Of a DNA stretch of 21,898 bases, positions 20,535 to 21,898 are shown one piece after another. The translations under genes were made by a program, and so were the position numbers. A model generated the notes under the pieces. That model was not told the origin of the DNA and made no database searches. It saw only the letters and a list, made by a program, of their open reading frames with translations. Source of the DNA: Chlamydiota bacterium (lineage in GTDB: Bacteria > Chlamydiota > Chlamydiia > Chlamydiales > SM23-39); NCBI GenBank assembly GCA_021772165.1, contig JAJFMM010000047.1, forward strand, positions 1-21,898, written 5' to 3'. Numbering within the stretch: the stretch's first letter is position 1; each line of letters starts with the position of its first letter.

Positions 20535-21898
20535 ATGATTTTCCTGTTCCGCTTGATGTTGCTTCTCGCTCTTCCTACGATCGCATGTCCGGTTCAGCCC
20601 GAACCGCTGCCTTCAATTTCAATACCAATTGACCCATCTCCACCGCAAGCAGACCACTTGCCAATAACTTACGACAATATCTTGGATTGGGTCGAAGCAG
20701 TCGAAGATGATGAGTTAGAAGACAGTTGGACATCTGAACAAATCGAAAAAGCCGCATACTTCTTGTCTCTTTTAGCTTGGAAAGGCTCTACTCCACAAAA
20801 TCCCCTCTGCTTCCAGGAATTGGAACAGGATATTCATACACTCCTTTGTGATAGCCGCAACTTTAAGTTCTCTCCTCATCAATACTCAGAGGGCTATTCC
20901 ATTCATTCTGCTGTTTTTATGGGCACAGCCCATCCCATTCTTTGCAAAAGCTGGATGAAGAAGCAGTGTCATGGCTTAAAGAAATTCGTAAAGAAGCACA
21001 AAACTGCGATCATCATTGGAGCTGCAGTTGTCGTGGCTGTTGTGACAGTTGTCGCTGTGGTTGCTATAACAAGCACTACTGCTGCGACATCTGCTGTTGC
21101 CGCAATAGGGGCAGCAGCTTCAGAGGCATCTACAAATGAATACGAAGAAAAACCATCTTCAGATTCTCCTCAATTGCAAGAAGATAGATCCTCCAAGCAG
21201 AATTTGTCTGTAGATCTAGAAGTTATTGAACAAGATTTACCAATCCTCGAGACTTCTACTTTTACTCAAATTATTGAAGAAAAAACAGATCCCCTCAAAG
21301 AGGCTTTGCTAAAAGAAGCTGCTTTTGACGCAATTTCTTCATCAGATCCATCGAATTGCTGGGCTTTGACAGAAAAAGCTAGAGAACTTGGTTCCTGTGC
21401 AGCACACGAAATCTTAGATGGTTTGGCTATATTTGGATCGCCTGCGCCGGAATTGCTAAGTGAAATAGGTGAAATTGGATCGAGGTTATTTCCTCAAATC
21501 GATCCATTACAGGATATAAGCGGTCAGCCTTTAGACCCGAATGGAACATACAACGATCTTGTTCAAGCGCTTCATCAAAAGATCGATGATGTTTTTGATA
21601 CAAATCAAGCAGCGATCTATATCGCTGATCGATCAGGGGAATCCAACATGACCTTGGGGATGCTTCCTCCGCCGAGCGCCATTGGTGGTTTCAAACATTT
21701 GAAACGAGCGGGTAAAGTATTTGATAGGACAGAATACACCAAAGCTGGAAGGGGTTTAACAAAGCATGGCAACAGACCTGATAGCGCTTTCCCTAAAGCG
21801 GTTGGCTCTCCTGAACAGATAAATACCCAAGCGCAAAGGATTTTAGAAGAAATTTTAGATCATCCTAAAGCCGCTTCGTATCCTAACCGACATGGGGG
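20535..21898 (+). CDS. polymorphic-toxin-like exported protein, 3' end outside window
   Basis: The frame is open from an ATG at 20535 (GAGG upstream) to the window edge, 454 codons. Residues 1-20 form a signal-like segment (MIFLFRLMLLLALPTIAC) with a possible but atypical lipobox. A strong hydrophobic stretch lies at about 157-185 (AIIIGAAVVVAVVTVVAVVA), followed by a long acidic region. From about residue 396 the sequence reads FDRTEYTKAGRGLTKHGNRP, then FPKAVGSPEQINTQAQRILE. This resembles the C-terminal toxin domain, often nuclease-like, found at the ends of many polymorphic and contact-dependent toxins. The domain is cut by the window end. An immunity gene would be expected just beyond it. 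Confidence 0.78.
   Translation, partial: MIFLFRLMLLLALPTIACPVQPEPLPSISIPIDPSPPQADHLPITYDNILDWVEAVEDDELEDSWTSEQIEKAAYFLSLLAWKGSTPQNPLCFQELEQDIHTLLCDSRNFKFSPHQYSEGYSIHSAVFMGTAHPILCKSWMKKQCHGLKKFVKKHKTAIIIGAAVVVAVVTVVAVVAITSTTAATSAVAAIGAAASEASTNEYEEKPSSDSPQLQEDRSSKQNLSVDLEVIEQDLPILETSTFTQIIEEKTDPLKEALLKEAAFDAISSSDPSNCWALTEKARELGSCAAHEILDGLAIFGSPAPELLSEIGEIGSRLFPQIDPLQDISGQPLDPNGTYNDLVQALHQKIDDVFDTNQAAIYIADRSGESNMTLGMLPPPSAIGGFKHLKRAGKVFDRTEYTKAGRGLTKHGNRPDSAFPKAVGSPEQINTQAQRILEEILDHPKAASYPNRHG

Noticed and set aside
20942..21139. A 65-residue frame with many cysteines (CSCRGCCDSCRCGCY...)
   Set aside because: It is a shifted reading of the Val/Ala-rich membrane segment of the toxin-like gene at 20535, whose frame is open throughout. 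It has no ribosome binding site.

Overview
The window looks like chromosomal DNA from an environmental chlamydia (order Parachlamydiales or a relative, growing in amoebae or other protists). The evidence is the pepF-groES-groEL gene order known from Chlamydia, a GroEL ending in MDY without a GGM tail, a lone HPr, and an HU/IHF gene next to a large gene that resembles chlamydial CT266 by size and position. The species cannot be fixed from the sequence alone.

Positions 1-12444 are a compact core region. On the minus strand there is the start of a Pro/Val-rich membrane-anchored protein, a CT266-like protein, an HU/IHF protein, tyrosyl-tRNA synthetase and a small hypothetical protein. Then come rpiA (+), HPr (-), pepF (-), groES-groEL (+) with a strong terminator, two divergent paralogous membrane-anchored proteins of AsmA-like character, a POT-family peptide transporter (-) and a YqaA/VTT-like membrane protein (+). 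Two convergent gene pairs overlap by four bases.

Positions 12445-12738 carry a ~170-bp imperfect palindrome with a perfect 21-bp core stem, followed by a promoter and a complete tRNA-Asn(GTT) gene. The last 42 bases of that tRNA recur exactly as a direct repeat at 20296-20337. The ~7.5 kb between them is therefore read as a genomic island integrated at the 3' end of tRNA-Asn. Just inside the left boundary is an 11-codon open frame, MATIDERKDKT, with its own ribosome binding site, which I read as the decayed start of a tyrosine integrase.

The island (12811-20337) encodes only small proteins. The main group shares an uncharged N-terminal leader (MSIAxIGN...), a hydrophobic stretch ending near NxPxAxA, and then a cysteine-rich body. 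Six members carry a twin CX3C motif with 10-15 residues between the pairs, the arrangement used by two-disulfide helical hairpins. The genes form repeated cassettes: a short hairpin protein, a second leader protein, and a small membrane protein. Three cassettes begin with the same AT-rich upstream box, set 74-75 bp before the ATG, and end in the same AGCCCTG-type terminator. A last operon holds two tandem paralogues with a shared three-cysteine core, and its second protein shares a C-terminal tail and terminator with the membrane protein at 15361. No function is established. A secreted effector or bacteriocin-with-immunity array is the working hypothesis.

Beyond the right repeat, an ORF open to the window edge (20535-21898) encodes an exported or membrane-anchored protein whose C-terminus resembles a polymorphic-toxin domain.
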